DNA of 37,227 bases. Origin: Gemmatimonadota bacterium (GTDB lineage: Bacteria > Gemmatimonadota > Gemmatimonadetes > Longimicrobiales > Gaopeijiaceae). Below, piece by piece: positions 17,763 through 26,363 of this stretch (positions are counted from its first letter, which is position 1; every line of letters begins with the position of its first letter). Made by a program: the position numbers and the translations under genes. The notes below the pieces were generated by a model, which ran no database searches, was not told where the DNA came from, and worked only from the letters and a program-made list of their open reading frames with translations. Location of the stretch: positions 1 to 37,227 of the forward strand of contig SHZR01000026.1 in assembly GCA_009692205.1 (NCBI GenBank), read 5' to 3'.

Positions 17763-17769
17763 TAGGTTG
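17763..17769 (+). promoter_or_regulatory. Shared TAGGTTG element before the DUF4175-like gene
   Basis: The second occurrence of the heptamer seen at 13547. It sits 26 nt before the ATG at 17796 and could be the -10 of an internal promoter. No good -35 element is visible, so it is only a candidate. Confidence 0.2.
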
Positions 17770-17795
17770 CAGGGGGCTCGCAACGGGAGAGGGAC

Positions 17796-20700
17796 ATGAG
17801 GGATTCCGACAGGCGGCTGGCGCGCACTCGAATCTTCGATGTCGTGCGGGGTGTGCGGTGGCGGTGGCGGACCCGACAGATCCTCCGCGGCTTGGTCTGG
17901 GTGGGCAGTCTCACGGGCCTGGTGGCCTTCGCGTCGGCCTTCGGCCTCGAGCGCGTGCGCTTCGCCGCCGAGTGGGTGATCGCTTTCCGCTACCTGACGT
18001 GGGGCACCCTCCTCGTCTCCGCCGTCTTCTTCCTGGTTCGCCCGTTGCGCCAGCGCGTGACCGACGCGCAGGTCGCGCTTTACCTCGAGGAGCACGAGCC
18101 CACGCTCGAGCACTCGGTCGTGAGCGCGCTCGACGACGGCGCCACCACGTTCTCTCCCGACCTACACGAGCGGGTGATCGACCTCGCGCTGGAGAAGGCG
18201 CGCCAAGTGCACTACGGTCGGCGCGTCGAGCAGGGTCGACTCTACCGCTTCGCGGGCGCGCTCACCGGACTCGTCGTGCTCGCCCTCGCCACCACGCTGC
18301 TCGGGCCGGCGCATCTCCGGAACGGTCTGACGGCGCTGCTGGTGCCCACGCGCGCCGCGGCCGCGGTGAACCCGTATTCGGTGGCCGTCACGCCAGGCGA
18401 TGCCACGATCCCACGCAACTCCGACCAGATGATCACGGCTGTGCTCGGTGGCTTCGATGCCGCAGACGCGTCGATCTTCATTCGCACCGAGTCCGAGCAA
18501 GGCTTCTCGCGTCTCAGCATGCTCCCGGGCATCGAGGCCGGCTTCGAGTTGCTGCTGCTAGGTGTGGCGGAGCACACGGAGTACTTCGTGGAGTCTTCGG
18601 GCGTCCGCTCGCCGACGTTCACCATTGAGGTGGCGGACCTCCCTTACGTCGACCAGCTCGATCTCACATACATCTATCCGGCCTACACGGGCATGCCGCC
18701 TCGCGTCGTCGAGGACGCAGGGGACGTCGCCGCGCTGCCCGGGACGGTCGTCGAGCTCCGTATCGCGCCGACGATGCTCGCGCCGGCGGGCCGCTTACTC
18801 CTCGATCAGGAGGCGGCGAGCGAGCTGACGCTCCAGCCCGGCGGCACATTCACCACACGCTTCACGATCGGGGAAGACCGCTACTACTCGATCGAGCTCG
18901 CGCGCGCGAGCGGCGCGCTCGTGCCTGCGTCGCCCGAGTACACCATCGACGTGCTCACGGACCGGGACCCGTCGATCGGGTTCTCGCGGCCCGGACGGGA
19001 CGACACGGCTTCGCCCATCGAAGAGTTCTACTTGGAGATGAGCGCGAACGACGACTACGGCGTTCGTGACGTGCGCCTGGTGTACTCGGTGAACGCGGGC
19101 CCCGAGGACACGATCCCGGTCTTCCAGACTTCGGGTGCGCCACTCGCCGAGGTGTCGGCCGGCCACACGCTCTTCCTCGAGGAGTGGCAGCTCGAGCCGG
19201 GCGACCTCGTCTCGTACTACGCGATCGCGCGGGACAACCGTCCCGGCGTTTCGAATCCCGTCACGAGCGACATCTACTTCATCTCGGTCCGGCCCTTCGA
19301 GCGCGCGTATCGCGAGGCCGAGCAGGGGGGCGGAGGCGGGGGTGGCGGCGGTGGCCAGCAGGAGACGCCGCTCTCCGAGTTGCAGCGGCAGATCATCGCG
19401 GCCACGTTCAACCTCATTCGGCAGCAGGACAGCTATTCCGATAGCGAGTTCAGCGAGTATGTGGTCAGCGTCGGACTCTCGCAGGAGCGGTTGATCGGTC
19501 AGGTCGGCACACTGCTCGAGCGGATGCGGAACCGCGGCCTGACCCAGCAGGACCAGGGCTTCGTCGATGTATCCACGGTGCTGCCGCTCGCCGTCGACGC
19601 GATGACGCGCGCGAAGGAGCATCTCGACCGCCAAGAACTACGCGACGCGCTCCCGGACGAGCAGGAGGCGCTGCGTTACCTCCAGCAGGCCGAGGAGACC
19701 TACGAGCGCATCGTGCAGCAACAGCAGGGCGGCGGCGGCGGGGGCGGCGGCGGCGGGGACCAGCAAGCCGCCGAGGACCTGGCCGACCTGTTCGAGTTGG
19801 AGCTCGACAAGCTCCAGAACCAGTACGAGACCGTGCAGCGTGGACAGCGCGAGCAGAGCGACAACGAGGTCGATGAGTTGCTCGAGCAGCTCCAGGAGTT
19901 GGCTCGTCGGCAGGAGCAGGAAGCCGAGCGTCAGCGCCGCAGGGCGATTCAGCAATCCGGACAGTCGTCGGGCGGCGGCCAGGCCCAGCGCGACCTCGCT
20001 GAGGAGACCGAAGAAGCTGCGCGTCAGCTGCAGCGACTGGCACGCGAGATGAACGACCAGCAGCTCGAGGAGACCGCGCGCGACCTCCAGCAGGCAGCCG
20101 AGTCCATGCGCCAGTCCGCGTCGCAGTCGGGCGCCGCGGGATCTTCAGAGTCGGCGTCTGCGCTCCAGCGGCTCGAGGAGGCGCGTCGCAGCCTCGAAGA
20201 CGCGAGGGAAGCGCGGGCGGGCAGGGACACCGAGGAGGCGCTCCAGCAGGTCGAGGAGCTCCAGCAGCAGCAGCGCGAGGTGCAGCGCGACGTGCGTAAC
20301 CTACCCGCGCAGCGCAGCCCGGAACGGACGCAGCAGATCGAGGATCTGCGCGAGCGGAAGGACCAGATGAATGAGGCCGTCGCGGACCTCGAGCGCGAGC
20401 TCGACCGTGCCGCCAGCGGCGCGCGCGCCGACAACCCGGAGGCCGCGCGGGACCTGCAGGCTGCCTCCAACCTAATCCGCGAGTCGAAGCTGCGTGAGAA
20501 GATCCAGTACTCCCGCGGCACTATCGAGCAGTGGGACCCGCAGTCGGCCGTGACGTTGGAGCTCAACATCGAGGCCGACCTGCAAGCACTCCGCGACCAG
20601 CTCGAGCAGGCTCAGGGCCAGTCGAGTCAGCGCTCCGAGGATCCCATGGAGCGCGCGCTCGACGAGACGCGAGAGCTGGTCCGCGGGATGGAGGCGATGG

Positions 20701-21377
20701 GCCGCAGGCTCAACGAGCCCGGCCAACAGGGTCAGCAAGGCGACCAGGGTCAACAGGGTCAACAGGGTCAGCAGGGCCAACAAGGCCAACAAGGCCAGGG
20801 TGGTCAGCAAGGGCAACAGGGCCAGGGTGGCCAGCAAGGCCAGCAAGGGCAGCAGGGCCAACAGGCTGGTCAGCAAGGGCAGCAGGGCCAGGGTGGCCAG
20901 CAGGGTCAGCAAGGCGACCAACAGGGTGGCGGCGGGGGCGCCGACGGCTTTGCCGGCGGCATCCGGGACTACTCGGCCTTCGGTGGCGGCACGCGCGGAG
21001 ACCCGCGGCAGCTCACCCCGGAGGAGAGGCGTCAGTACCAAGGCGAGCTGGAGCAGCGCGCCGACCAACTCGGCAACCTGCGCGACCAGTTCCGAGACAT
21101 GGGGCGGCCGGTCGGGGACCTCCAAGAGGTGCTCGAGGGCCTCGAGCGTCTCCAGGGGGGCAGCATCACGGACCCGCGGGATCTCGCCCTGATCCACGAG
21201 GACATGCTGGACCAGCTGAAGCGGATCGAGTTCGGGCTACGCCGCGAGGTCGAAGGGGAAACGACCCGGTGGGCCACGCTCACCGGTTCGGACGACGTGC
21301 CCGACGGGTATCGCGCCCTGGTCGAGGAGTACTACAGGTCGCTGGCGCGCGCGCAGACGAGCGCACCGAGCAACTAG
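17796..21377 (+). CDS. DUF4175-like giant coiled-coil membrane protein with a collagen-like tail
   Basis: The 1193-aa protein has membrane helices at about 31-50, 61-82 and 150-168, then Ig-like beta domains to about residue 500. Gly-rich linkers (ten glycines near residue 510 and again near 650) flank and lead into a coiled-coil region extremely rich in Gln, Glu and Arg (about 660-970). A Gly-x-x tail of repeated G-Q-Q/G-Q-G triplets follows (DNA 20721-20929, about residues 976-1045). It closes with G-G-x-R-x-Y-S-A-F and a helical C-terminal domain. Proteins with the N-terminal architecture are called DUF4175 and often close MoxR/BatA operons. The start ATG has GGGAGAGGG upstream. It is probably anchored in the inner membrane with the rod reaching into the periplasm. 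Confidence 0.8.
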   Translation: MRDSDRRLARTRIFDVVRGVRWRWRTRQILRGLVWVGSLTGLVAFASAFGLERVRFAAEWVIAFRYLTWGTLLVSAVFFLVRPLRQRVTDAQVALYLEEHEPTLEHSVVSALDDGATTFSPDLHERVIDLALEKARQVHYGRRVEQGRLYRFAGALTGLVVLALATTLLGPAHLRNGLTALLVPTRAAAAVNPYSVAVTPGDATIPRNSDQMITAVLGGFDAADASIFIRTESEQGFSRLSMLPGIEAGFELLLLGVAEHTEYFVESSGVRSPTFTIEVADLPYVDQLDLTYIYPAYTGMPPRVVEDAGDVAALPGTVVELRIAPTMLAPAGRLLLDQEAASELTLQPGGTFTTRFTIGEDRYYSIELARASGALVPASPEYTIDVLTDRDPSIGFSRPGRDDTASPIEEFYLEMSANDDYGVRDVRLVYSVNAGPEDTIPVFQTSGAPLAEVSAGHTLFLEEWQLEPGDLVSYYAIARDNRPGVSNPVTSDIYFISVRPFERAYREAEQGGGGGGGGGGQQETPLSELQRQIIAATFNLIRQQDSYSDSEFSEYVVSVGLSQERLIGQVGTLLERMRNRGLTQQDQGFVDVSTVLPLAVDAMTRAKEHLDRQELRDALPDEQEALRYLQQAEETYERIVQQQQGGGGGGGGGGDQQAAEDLADLFELELDKLQNQYETVQRGQREQSDNEVDELLEQLQELARRQEQEAERQRRRAIQQSGQSSGGGQAQRDLAEETEEAARQLQRLAREMNDQQLEETARDLQQAAESMRQSASQSGAAGSSESASALQRLEEARRSLEDAREARAGRDTEEALQQVEELQQQQREVQRDVRNLPAQRSPERTQQIEDLRERKDQMNEAVADLERELDRAASGARADNPEAARDLQAASNLIRESKLREKIQYSRGTIEQWDPQSAVTLELNIEADLQALRDQLEQAQGQSSQRSEDPMERALDETRELVRGMEAMGRRLNEPGQQGQQGDQGQQGQQGQQGQQGQQGQGGQQGQQGQGGQQGQQGQQGQQAGQQGQQGQGGQQGQQGDQQGGGGGADGFAGGIRDYSAFGGGTRGDPRQLTPEERRQYQGELEQRADQLGNLRDQFRDMGRPVGDLQEVLEGLERLQGGSITDPRDLALIHEDMLDQLKRIEFGLRREVEGETTRWATLTGSDDVPDGYRALVEEYYRSLARAQTSAPSN
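20721..20929 (+). repeat. Collagen-like G-Q-Q/G-Q-G triplet repeat tract
   Basis: About 70 codons are built almost only of Gly and Gln with Gly mostly at every third position, broken by D-Q and A-G insertions. The DNA is an imperfect array of 9-nt units ggtcagcaa/ggccaacag with mixed codons, so it is a protein-level repeat and not a clean DNA satellite. Length can vary by slippage. It lies within the DUF4175-like gene. Confidence 0.85.
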
Positions 21378-21402
21378 CCGCAGGGCCGTTCCCGGCGGGG
21401 CA

Positions 21403-21430
21403 GAGGGCGGCGGGGCAACCCGCCGCCCTC
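21403..21430 (+). terminator. Strong GNRA-capped hairpin ending the MoxR block
   Basis: A perfect 12-bp stem, GAGGGCGGCGGG at 21403-21414 with its complement at 21419-21430, encloses a GCAA tetraloop at 21415-21418. It lies 25 nt after the DUF4175-like stop. The following bases are tcgcacg, not a T-run, so termination efficiency is uncertain, but this is the strongest hairpin I found in the window. Confidence 0.65.
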
Positions 21431-21521
21431 TCGCACGTCCGAAACCGACGGGCCCTTGGTTTGGGACGGCCGCACGTCATTAGATTCTCCCGCCCTTCTT
21501 CCCGAGCCCACCGCCCCACAT

Positions 21522-23204
21522 ATGTCCGGACCGCAGTTCATCTATCACATGTCCCGGCTCTCGAAGATCGTCCCGCCCAAGCGGGAGATCCTCAAGAACA
21601 TCAACCTCTCGTTCTATCCGGGCGCGAAGATCGGCGTGGTCGGGCCGAACGGATCCGGTAAGAGCTCGCTGCTGCGCATCATGGCCGGGCTCGACACGGA
21701 CATCGTCGGCGAGGCGTGGGCCGCGAAGGGCACGAAGATCGGCTACCTGGCGCAGGAGCCGGAGCTCGACCCGAAGCTCGACGTACGCGGCAACGTCGAC
21801 CTGGCGGTCCGCGAGACGCGCCAGCTGCTCACGCGATTCGAGGAGGTGAGCCTCAAGTTCGGCGAGGTCTCGAGCGACGAGGAAATGAACGCGCTCATCG
21901 AGGAGCAGGCGAAGCTCCAGGACAAGATCGACGCGTGCGGCGCGTGGGAGCTCGACCGCAAGATCGAGATCGCGATGGACGCGCTGCGCTTGCCGGCGGG
22001 TGACACCAACGTCGAGACTCTCTCCGGAGGCGAGCGGCGCCGCGTCGCGCTGTGCCGCATTCTGCTCGAGCAACCGGACCTGCTGCTTCTCGACGAGCCG
22101 ACGAACCATCTCGACGCCGAATCGGTCGCTTGGCTCGAACATCACCTCGCTGCGTTCCCCGGCACGATTGTCGCGATCACGCACGATCGGTACTTCCTGG
22201 ACAACGTGGCCCAGTGGATCCTCGAGCTCGACCGCGGCGAGGGCATCCCTTGGAAGGGCAACTACTCGTCCTGGCTCGAGCAGAAGAGCGAGCGACTGAG
22301 GCTCGAGGAGAAGTCGGAGTCTGCGCGGCAGAAGACGCTCCTGCGCGAGCTCGACTGGATCAGGATGTCGCCTCGCGCGCGCCACGCGAAGGGAAAGGCG
22401 CGCATCACCGCGTACGAGGACCTGCTTGCCCAGGACGAGCGAGAGCAGGTGCGCACGGCGGAGATCCTGATCCCCAAGGGACCACGGCTCGGCAAGACCG
22501 TGATCCACGCGGAGCACCTGACCAAGGGCTTCGGAGACCAACTGCTTCTCGACGACCTCTCTCTCGACGTACCGCCCGGAGCGATCGTGGGCATCATCGG
22601 CGCCAACGGCGCCGGCAAGACCACGCTCTTTCGCATGATCGTCGGCAGCGAGAAGCCCGACTCGGGCACGCTCGCCGTCGGCGACACGGTGCAGCTCGCA
22701 TACGTCGATCAGTCGCGGGCGGCTCTCGACCCGAACAAGACCGTCTTCGAAGAGGTGAGCGGCGGCCAGGATATCCTCCGCTTCGGGCGCGCAGAGGTGA
22801 ACCCACGCGCGTACTTGTCATGGTTCGCGTTTCGCGGGTCGGACCAGCAAAAGAAGGTGGGCGTGCTGTCAGGCGGCGAGCGCAATCGGCTCCACCTCGC
22901 CAAGCTTCTCAAGGAGGGCGGCAACGTCATGCTCCTCGACGAGCCCACGAACGACCTGGACGTCGATACGCTGCGCGCACTCGAGAATGCGATCCTCGAC
23001 TTCGCAGGATGCGTCCTCGTCATCTCCCACGACCGTTGGTTCCTGGACAGGATCGCCACGCATATCCTGGCGTTCGAGGGCGACTCGCGCGTCTTCTGGT
23101 TCGAGGGCAACTACCAGGAGTACGAGGAGAACCACCTCCAACGTGTGGGCGCAGAGGCCGCGCAGCCTCACCGGCTCAAGTACCGGAAGCTGGTGCGGGA
23201 CTGA
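21522..23204 (+). CDS. ettA: ABC-F translational throttle EttA
   Basis: The 560-aa protein has two ABC ATPase domains and no membrane segment. The first has G-P-N-G-S-G-K-S at residues 41-48, L-S-G-G-E-R-R-R-V-A and L-L-L-D-E-P-T-N-H-L-D. The second has G-A-N-G-A-G-K-T, L-S-G-G-E-R-N-R-L-H and L-L-D-E-P-T-N-D-L-D. The length and the near-invariant first ten residues (M-S-G-P-Q-F-I-Y-H-M) match EttA, which binds the ribosomal E site and gates entry into elongation according to ATP level. The interdomain linker with M-S-P-R-A-R-H-A-K-G-K-A-R is also EttA-like. ATG at 21522 is chosen; the open frame continues to 21456 without family similarity. A hairpin upstream separates it from the MoxR block. 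Confidence 0.93.
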   Translation: MSGPQFIYHMSRLSKIVPPKREILKNINLSFYPGAKIGVVGPNGSGKSSLLRIMAGLDTDIVGEAWAAKGTKIGYLAQEPELDPKLDVRGNVDLAVRETRQLLTRFEEVSLKFGEVSSDEEMNALIEEQAKLQDKIDACGAWELDRKIEIAMDALRLPAGDTNVETLSGGERRRVALCRILLEQPDLLLLDEPTNHLDAESVAWLEHHLAAFPGTIVAITHDRYFLDNVAQWILELDRGEGIPWKGNYSSWLEQKSERLRLEEKSESARQKTLLRELDWIRMSPRARHAKGKARITAYEDLLAQDEREQVRTAEILIPKGPRLGKTVIHAEHLTKGFGDQLLLDDLSLDVPPGAIVGIIGANGAGKTTLFRMIVGSEKPDSGTLAVGDTVQLAYVDQSRAALDPNKTVFEEVSGGQDILRFGRAEVNPRAYLSWFAFRGSDQQKKVGVLSGGERNRLHLAKLLKEGGNVMLLDEPTNDLDVDTLRALENAILDFAGCVLVISHDRWFLDRIATHILAFEGDSRVFWFEGNYQEYEENHLQRVGAEAAQPHRLKYRKLVRD

Positions 23205-23231
23205 GGGCGGTAGGCGCTTCCATGCGTTCGC

Positions 23232-23261
23232 CTGACACGCGACGAGCGGCCGCCTTATCTT
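23232..23261 (+). promoter_or_regulatory. Putative sigma-70 promoter of the pseudopilin-like pair
   Basis: CTGACA at 23232-23237 (five of six positions of TTGACA) and TATCTT at 23256-23261 (four of six of TATAAT) are separated by 18 nt. Transcription would begin near 23268, about 29 nt before the GTG at 23297. An AGGA ribosome site at 23285-23288 fits the start. Confidence 0.4.
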
Positions 23262-23296
23262 GACCGCGGCAGTGCTCGTGCATCAGGAAGCGGCCC

Positions 23297-24373
23297 GTGG
23301 CGCGTAAGAATAAGAAGAACAAGAAGAAGGAATCCGCGAGGAAGCAGGCCACCAAGCGGAACGCCGAGGCGAGTGCGGATGTGGCACCCTCCGGCGACAC
23401 GGCGCCGGTGGCTGTAGTGCACATGCCCCCTGCCGCGGCCGCGGAGCCGGCGCCGCTCCCGTCAGCGCCCCTGGCCCCCGCTCCGCCCTCCGATCTCGAC
23501 GAGCCGGTCGTGGAGGACATCGACCTCGATCTCGACGCCGACGCCGACTACGCGAGCCTGGTGGCGCAGGTCGCTGGGTTGCCGGACGACACAGCTCCGC
23601 CAGCCCCCGGGCCCGCGCGGAGGCCTCGACCCGCGAAGCCCGTGCCGACCGAGGACCTCGTCGAAGTGCTCGATCTGGACGACGACGAGGGGGCCTCCGA
23701 GGCGATCGACCGTTTGCTCGCCCAGGCCTTGGGGGGCGCGCCGCGCGAGGAGGCGACGCCCGAACCGGAAGTGGCCTTCATCGACCTCGACCTCGACGCC
23801 GACGTGACGCCGGCGCCGCCCCGCGCGCGTGCGTCACGGCCCGCGCCGGCCGGCGGCCCTCCTCCCTCTCGACTCGTGCAGGCCGCGGCGGCGGGAGGAA
23901 TGGACGATGTCGATGAGCCCGGCATCTCGCTCGATCTCGGCGAGGTCAGCACGCCCGAGGCCCGCTACCGCGTGCCGGTCGCGGATACTCGCCAGGCCGC
24001 TCGCTGGAAAGCGCTCGCCTCCGGCGTGCTCCTCGTCTTGGCGGGCGCGGTGGCCGTCGCTCCGCCGCAATGGGTCCGCCCGGAGCCCCCGGCGCAACTC
24101 AACGCCGCTGCCCGGACGCGCGACATCCGCATGGCGCTCTTGCTCCAGGCACAGCAGGTGGAGGCCTTTCGCGTGCAGTCGCAGCAGCTTCCCAACAGCC
24201 TGGACGAGCTGCTCGCACTGCTAAGTGGCGTGCGCTACGCGCGCTCGGGCAACCGCGCGTATCAGTTGATCGCGTACGAAAGCGACGGCAACGCCATCGT
24301 GTACGACTCGGCGAATCCCGCGCAGCCATTCCGTATTCTCATGAGCGCGTGGGCCCCCGGGAGCGCGCCGTGA
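23297..24373 (+). CDS. Single-pass membrane protein with acidic repeats and pseudopilin-like C-terminus
   Basis: The 358-aa protein starts at GTG with a strongly basic head (K-K-N-K-K-N-K-K-K-E). A long Ala/Pro-rich disordered region follows, with recurring acidic motifs (D-I-D-L-D-L-D-A-D, L-D-L-D-D-D-E, F-I-D-L-D-L-D-A-D, S-L-D-L-G). A single membrane helix lies near residues 235-255 (A-S-G-V-L-L-V-L-A-G-A-V-A-V-A). The remaining part has R-D-I-R-M-A-L-L-L-Q-A-Q-Q-V-E-A-F-R then L-P-N-S-L-D-E-L, reminiscent of the helix and beta turn of type II secretion pseudopilins. The acidic motifs look like interaction motifs. No known family is recognised with certainty. Its stop overlaps the next start as GTGA. 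Confidence 0.65.
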   Translation: MARKNKKNKKKESARKQATKRNAEASADVAPSGDTAPVAVVHMPPAAAAEPAPLPSAPLAPAPPSDLDEPVVEDIDLDLDADADYASLVAQVAGLPDDTAPPAPGPARRPRPAKPVPTEDLVEVLDLDDDEGASEAIDRLLAQALGGAPREEATPEPEVAFIDLDLDADVTPAPPRARASRPAPAGGPPPSRLVQAAAAGGMDDVDEPGISLDLGEVSTPEARYRVPVADTRQAARWKALASGVLLVLAGAVAVAPPQWVRPEPPAQLNAAARTRDIRMALLLQAQQVEAFRVQSQQLPNSLDELLALLSGVRYARSGNRAYQLIAYESDGNAIVYDSANPAQPFRILMSAWAPGSAP

Positions 24374-24921
24374 GCTTCATGAGAGGCAGGACCGGAGCGA
24401 CGCCGAGCGACGTGCTCGTCTTCCTGGCCACCGTCAGCCTGGCCGCTACCCTGCTGTACCCGGCGTGGAGTGCGCGCGGGTTCCGCAGTCGCGTAGCCAG
24501 CGCGGCGGCCGATGTCGATGGGCTCGCCGCCGCCGCTCGTTCGACCCTGGAGTTCGGTGGGCCCTGGCCCAGCCCGGCCGCACCCGGCGAAGCGCCCCCC
24601 GAGCTGATCGGCCTCTCCGCTGAGGGGGGCATCTTCTCGAGACTGGACTACACGCTGGGCTGGACGTCCTGGCAGGTCGTGGACTCGGTCGAGGCCCCTC
24701 CCCCCCCTCCCGCCATCGCCGGTGACGCGCCGCCGGACTCCGTGGGCCCGATGCTGGAGCCGATCGTCAGGACGGTCGGGGGGATCGCTGTCTACTCGGG
24801 CGACAGTGCTCTGCTCGCGGAGCTGTCGCAGCGGTACGCCCGCGAGGTCTCGTTCGTGCTCGACTCGATGTGGCTGCTCGTGCTCCCCGAGAGGGGCGAC
24901 GCTTCGGTCGGGAGTCGCTGA
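24370..24921 (+). CDS. Pseudopilin-like membrane protein
   Basis: The 183-aa product starts at GTG 24370, overlapping the preceding stop (GTGA). Its head S-F-M-R-G-R-T-G-A-T-P-S-D-V-L-V-F-L-A-T-V-S-L-A-A has the length and hydrophobicity of a prepilin N-terminal helix but lacks the usual Gly-Phe-(T/S)-L-x-E. An amphipathic helix (R-S-R-V-A-S-A-A-A-D-V-D-G-L-A-A-A) continues from it as in pseudopilins. The rest is a small beta-rich domain with G-W-T-S-W-Q. Lack of the conserved Glu5-like residue suggests a divergent or inactive pilin-like subunit, or a different single-pass protein. It converges with the gene at 24926 with only 4 nt between stops. Confidence 0.65.
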   Translation: MSFMRGRTGATPSDVLVFLATVSLAATLLYPAWSARGFRSRVASAAADVDGLAAAARSTLEFGGPWPSPAAPGEAPPELIGLSAEGGIFSRLDYTLGWTSWQVVDSVEAPPPPPAIAGDAPPDSVGPMLEPIVRTVGGIAVYSGDSALLAELSQRYAREVSFVLDSMWLLVLPERGDASVGSR

Positions 24922-24925
24922 CGGC

Positions 24926-25609
24926 TTAACCGCGCGCGACGTCCTCGGACCACGTCGCGAGCGTCGCGCAGAGCTCGTCCAGCACGTCGTCGTCCGTGCG
25001 CCCGGATCGCTTGGGCACGTGGAAGCCGTGGTCCGCCCCCTCGACAACGTGCAATGACGGAGGCGGGCGCACGCCCGCGAGGGGCGGCCTCAGGAGATCC
25101 AGGTCGGCGAGCTTGTCGCGCGTACCTTGCAGGAAGAGCATCGGCAGGCGCACGTCGGTCAGGTGCGCGCCGCGCGCCGCCGACGCACGGCCCGGCGCAT
25201 GGAGGGGAAAGCCGAAGAACGCCAGTCCGCGCACGCCGGGCAGCGGCTCCTCGGCAGCCGCTAAAGACGTCATGCGCCCGCCCATCGACTTGCCCCCCGC
25301 GAACAGCGGGAGCCCCGGCGCCAACCGCGCAGCCTCCGCGACGGCCGAGCGCACGGTCTTCATGAGCACAGGCGCTGGATTGGGCGCCCCGCGTCCCGCC
25401 TCCGTGTAGGGGAAGTTGTAGCGAAACGACGCGACTCCAGCCCCGGCGAGGCGCTCCGCCACCGCCTCCATGAACGCGTGGCGCATGCCCGCCCCCGCCC
25501 CGTGCGCGAAGACATACAGCGTCCGGACGTCGCGGGGACGGACGAGGATGGCCGAGACGTTCCCCGAGGACGCGGTCGCGAGGAAGCGGTGCTCGGAGGT
25601 AGTGGTCAC
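24926..25609 (-). CDS. Alpha/beta-hydrolase of the KANL3/Tex30 type
   Basis: The 227-aa protein has the short alpha/beta-hydrolase layout of the KANL3/Tex30 and dienelactone-hydrolase relatives. V-F-A-H-G-A-G-A-G-M-R-H (oxyanion strand) is followed by F-R-Y-N-F-P-Y, the nucleophile elbow G-G-K-S-M-G-G, F-F-G-F-P-L-H, L-F-L-Q-G-T-R-D, and the catalytic His in E-G-A-D-H-G-F. These proteins have no agreed substrate. No signal peptide is visible, so the protein is likely cytoplasmic. The start ATG at 25609 is the first in frame. The next gene upstream on this strand is 18 nt away and may be cotranscribed. Confidence 0.8.
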   Translation of the reverse strand: MTTTSEHRFLATASSGNVSAILVRPRDVRTLYVFAHGAGAGMRHAFMEAVAERLAGAGVASFRYNFPYTEAGRGAPNPAPVLMKTVRSAVAEAARLAPGLPLFAGGKSMGGRMTSLAAAEEPLPGVRGLAFFGFPLHAPGRASAARGAHLTDVRLPMLFLQGTRDKLADLDLLRPPLAGVRPPPSLHVVEGADHGFHVPKRSGRTDDDVLDELCATLATWSEDVARG

Positions 25610-25627
25610 GCGCGGCTACTCCTTGGG

Positions 25628-26290
25628 TCAGCCGATCCCGACCCCGAGCCCGAGGCTCAGGATCGGCCAGAACTTGAGGTACGATCCCGCGTCGTCCTCG
25701 AATTGTGCCGCCTCCTGATCGAGCGCGGTGCGCAGGGGCACCGCGTCGTCCGACAGCGTTCCGCCTTCGGCGCTGAGCTGGACGTTGGGCTCGCCCATCA
25801 GCGCCACGCCGAAGTCGACGAACAGCCCGATGCCCGGAGTCGTGTGTCTGCCGAAGCCAATCAGCACGTACGGTACTGTGCCGTCGGAGGCGAGCACGCC
25901 CACCAACGTGCCGATCTGCTGCGGGGAGAACCGGTCGCTCCCGACGTCCGTCGAGTCCGTGAGGACCGCGGAGAAGCTCGGGTCGTCGGACTTGAAGAGC
26001 AGTCCTCCGCCAATGCGCATGGCGCCGTTTAGGTAGACGTCCACGCCGACGTTGTACAAGGTCGGCAGTTCGAACGTGACGTCGATGCCGCTCAGCGTGA
26101 GCGATGGCTCGATGGGAGTCAGCCCCATTCCTCCGCGGACGACGACCCGTTCGCCCAGTCCGAGGGCGACCTCCCCACCGAGGCCCAGGGTTCCGACGCG
26201 GCCGCCGATGCCCACGGCCTGGGCTCGTGCGTCGTCCGGAAGTGTCGCGGCCACGGCGAGCGCGACCACGAGTACGGACTTCTTCAGCAT
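25628..26290 (-). CDS. Secreted outer-membrane beta-barrel-like protein
   Basis: The 220-aa product has a signal peptide (M-L-K-K-S-V-L-V-V-A-L-A-V-A-A-T-L, cut near A-R-A-Q). A set of alternating hydrophobic and polar strands follows (V-G-I-G-G-R-V-G-T-L-G-L-G-G-E-V-A-L-G-L-G, V-G-V-D-V-Y-L, M-R-I-G-G-G-L-L-F). The C-terminus is Gly-rich and strand-like (I-L-S-L-G-L-G-V-G-I-G) but lacks the usual terminal Phe. The sequence resembles small outer-membrane barrels such as OmpW/OprF-like N-domains, without a definite family match. No enzyme motif is seen. It sits upstream of the hydrolase gene; the functional link is unclear. Confidence 0.65.
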   Translation of the reverse strand: MLKKSVLVVALAVAATLPDDARAQAVGIGGRVGTLGLGGEVALGLGERVVVRGGMGLTPIEPSLTLSGIDVTFELPTLYNVGVDVYLNGAMRIGGGLLFKSDDPSFSAVLTDSTDVGSDRFSPQQIGTLVGVLASDGTVPYVLIGFGRHTTPGIGLFVDFGVALMGEPNVQLSAEGGTLSDDAVPLRTALDQEAAQFEDDAGSYLKFWPILSLGLGVGIG

Positions 26291-26325
26291 GACTGCCTTA
26301 GGCCGTGGGTCTTCGCGGCTTCGGG

Positions 26326-26353
26326 GCGTCGCGCTGGGCGGCCCGCGCGACGC
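26326..26353 (-). terminator. Hairpin after feoB1
   Basis: GCGTCGCGC at 26326-26334 and its complement at 26345-26353 form a perfect 9-bp stem with a 10-nt loop that can itself pair GGG with CCC. It lies 11 nt beyond the feoB1 stop on the minus strand. No T-run follows, so it is a candidate terminator of the metal operon only. Confidence 0.45.
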
Positions 26354-26363
26354 ATCAAGGTAG

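Noticed and set aside
20721-20929. Short repeated DNA units resembling a CRISPR or satellite array
   Set aside because: The units are codon-aligned within an open frame with no conserved spacer structure; the repeat is a Gly/Gln protein tract.
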